A stretch of 64,000 nucleotides of DNA. Origin: CAZTTH01 sp964615975 (lineage in GTDB: Bacteria; Verrucomicrobiota; Lentisphaeria; JABSQK01; JAJFLO01). Where the stretch lies: assembly GCA_964615975.1 (NCBI GenBank), contig CAZTTH010000011.1, positions 28,413 through 92,412 of the forward strand, in the 5' to 3' direction. The DNA itself is not shown here. Position 1 is the first letter of the stretch. Below are more notes on the stretch, generated by a model. It saw only the letters and a list, made by a program, of their open reading frames with translations. It did no database searches and was not told the origin of the DNA.

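Overview
The window is one scaffold from a Gram-negative-type bacterium, probably a metagenome assembly because it carries a 100-N gap. Base composition is near 50% GC. MurE carries the meso-diaminopimelate signature (DNPR), and division genes, Cu/Zn superoxide dismutase, PAS/REC phosphorelay proteins and a giant LEPR-XLL/RTX protein are all present. The mix resembles the PVC superphylum and neighbouring lineages such as Omnitrophota, where giant surface proteins are known. This placement is an inference and no single gene here fixes the phylum.

Region 1 (1-9.3 kb, all +) is housekeeping. It holds the 3' part of lipoate-protein ligase A, a PduO-type cobalamin adenosyltransferase, murB, a sugar-nucleotide epimerase cut by the assembly gap, leuS lacking its 5' end after the gap, a YmdB-type phosphodiesterase overlapping nrdR by 4 nt, and a soluble FHA-GAF histidine kinase.

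Region 2 (9.4-14.6 kb, +) is a shortened division/cell-wall cluster: mraZ, rsmH, ftsL, ftsI, murE. It stops after murE, where the convergent sodC lies. An OleB/haloalkane-dehalogenase-like hydrolase follows, with a promoter so close to its ATG that the mRNA may be leaderless.

Region 3 (16.5-22.4 kb, all -) is a compact signalling operon, transcribed from high to low coordinates: a stand-alone Hpt protein; a 1265-residue fusion of a complete Amt ammonium channel to HAMP-PAS-histidine kinase and three receiver domains; a receiver-adenylate cyclase; and a receiver with a C-terminal four-cysteine module. It reads as an ammonium-responsive phosphorelay with cAMP output.

Region 4 (22.84 kb to the end, +) is one uninterrupted reading frame of at least 13,719 codons that runs off the window. 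It starts with a LEPR-XLL motif and ends in RTX calcium-binding repeats. In between lie several repeat families: a ~75-90 residue HGL/TGQ/IGGL module (16 copies); glycine-rich 61-63 residue units in an exact 741-bp four-unit super-repeat, including 590 bp of perfect duplication; ~80-residue hemagglutinin-like units; a ~100-residue tryptophan-anchored module (about 21 copies); Calx-beta-like and PPC-like domains; and RTX blocks with a regular 57-60 residue super-period. It is most likely a secreted or surface giant adhesin, and it is the outstanding object of the window.
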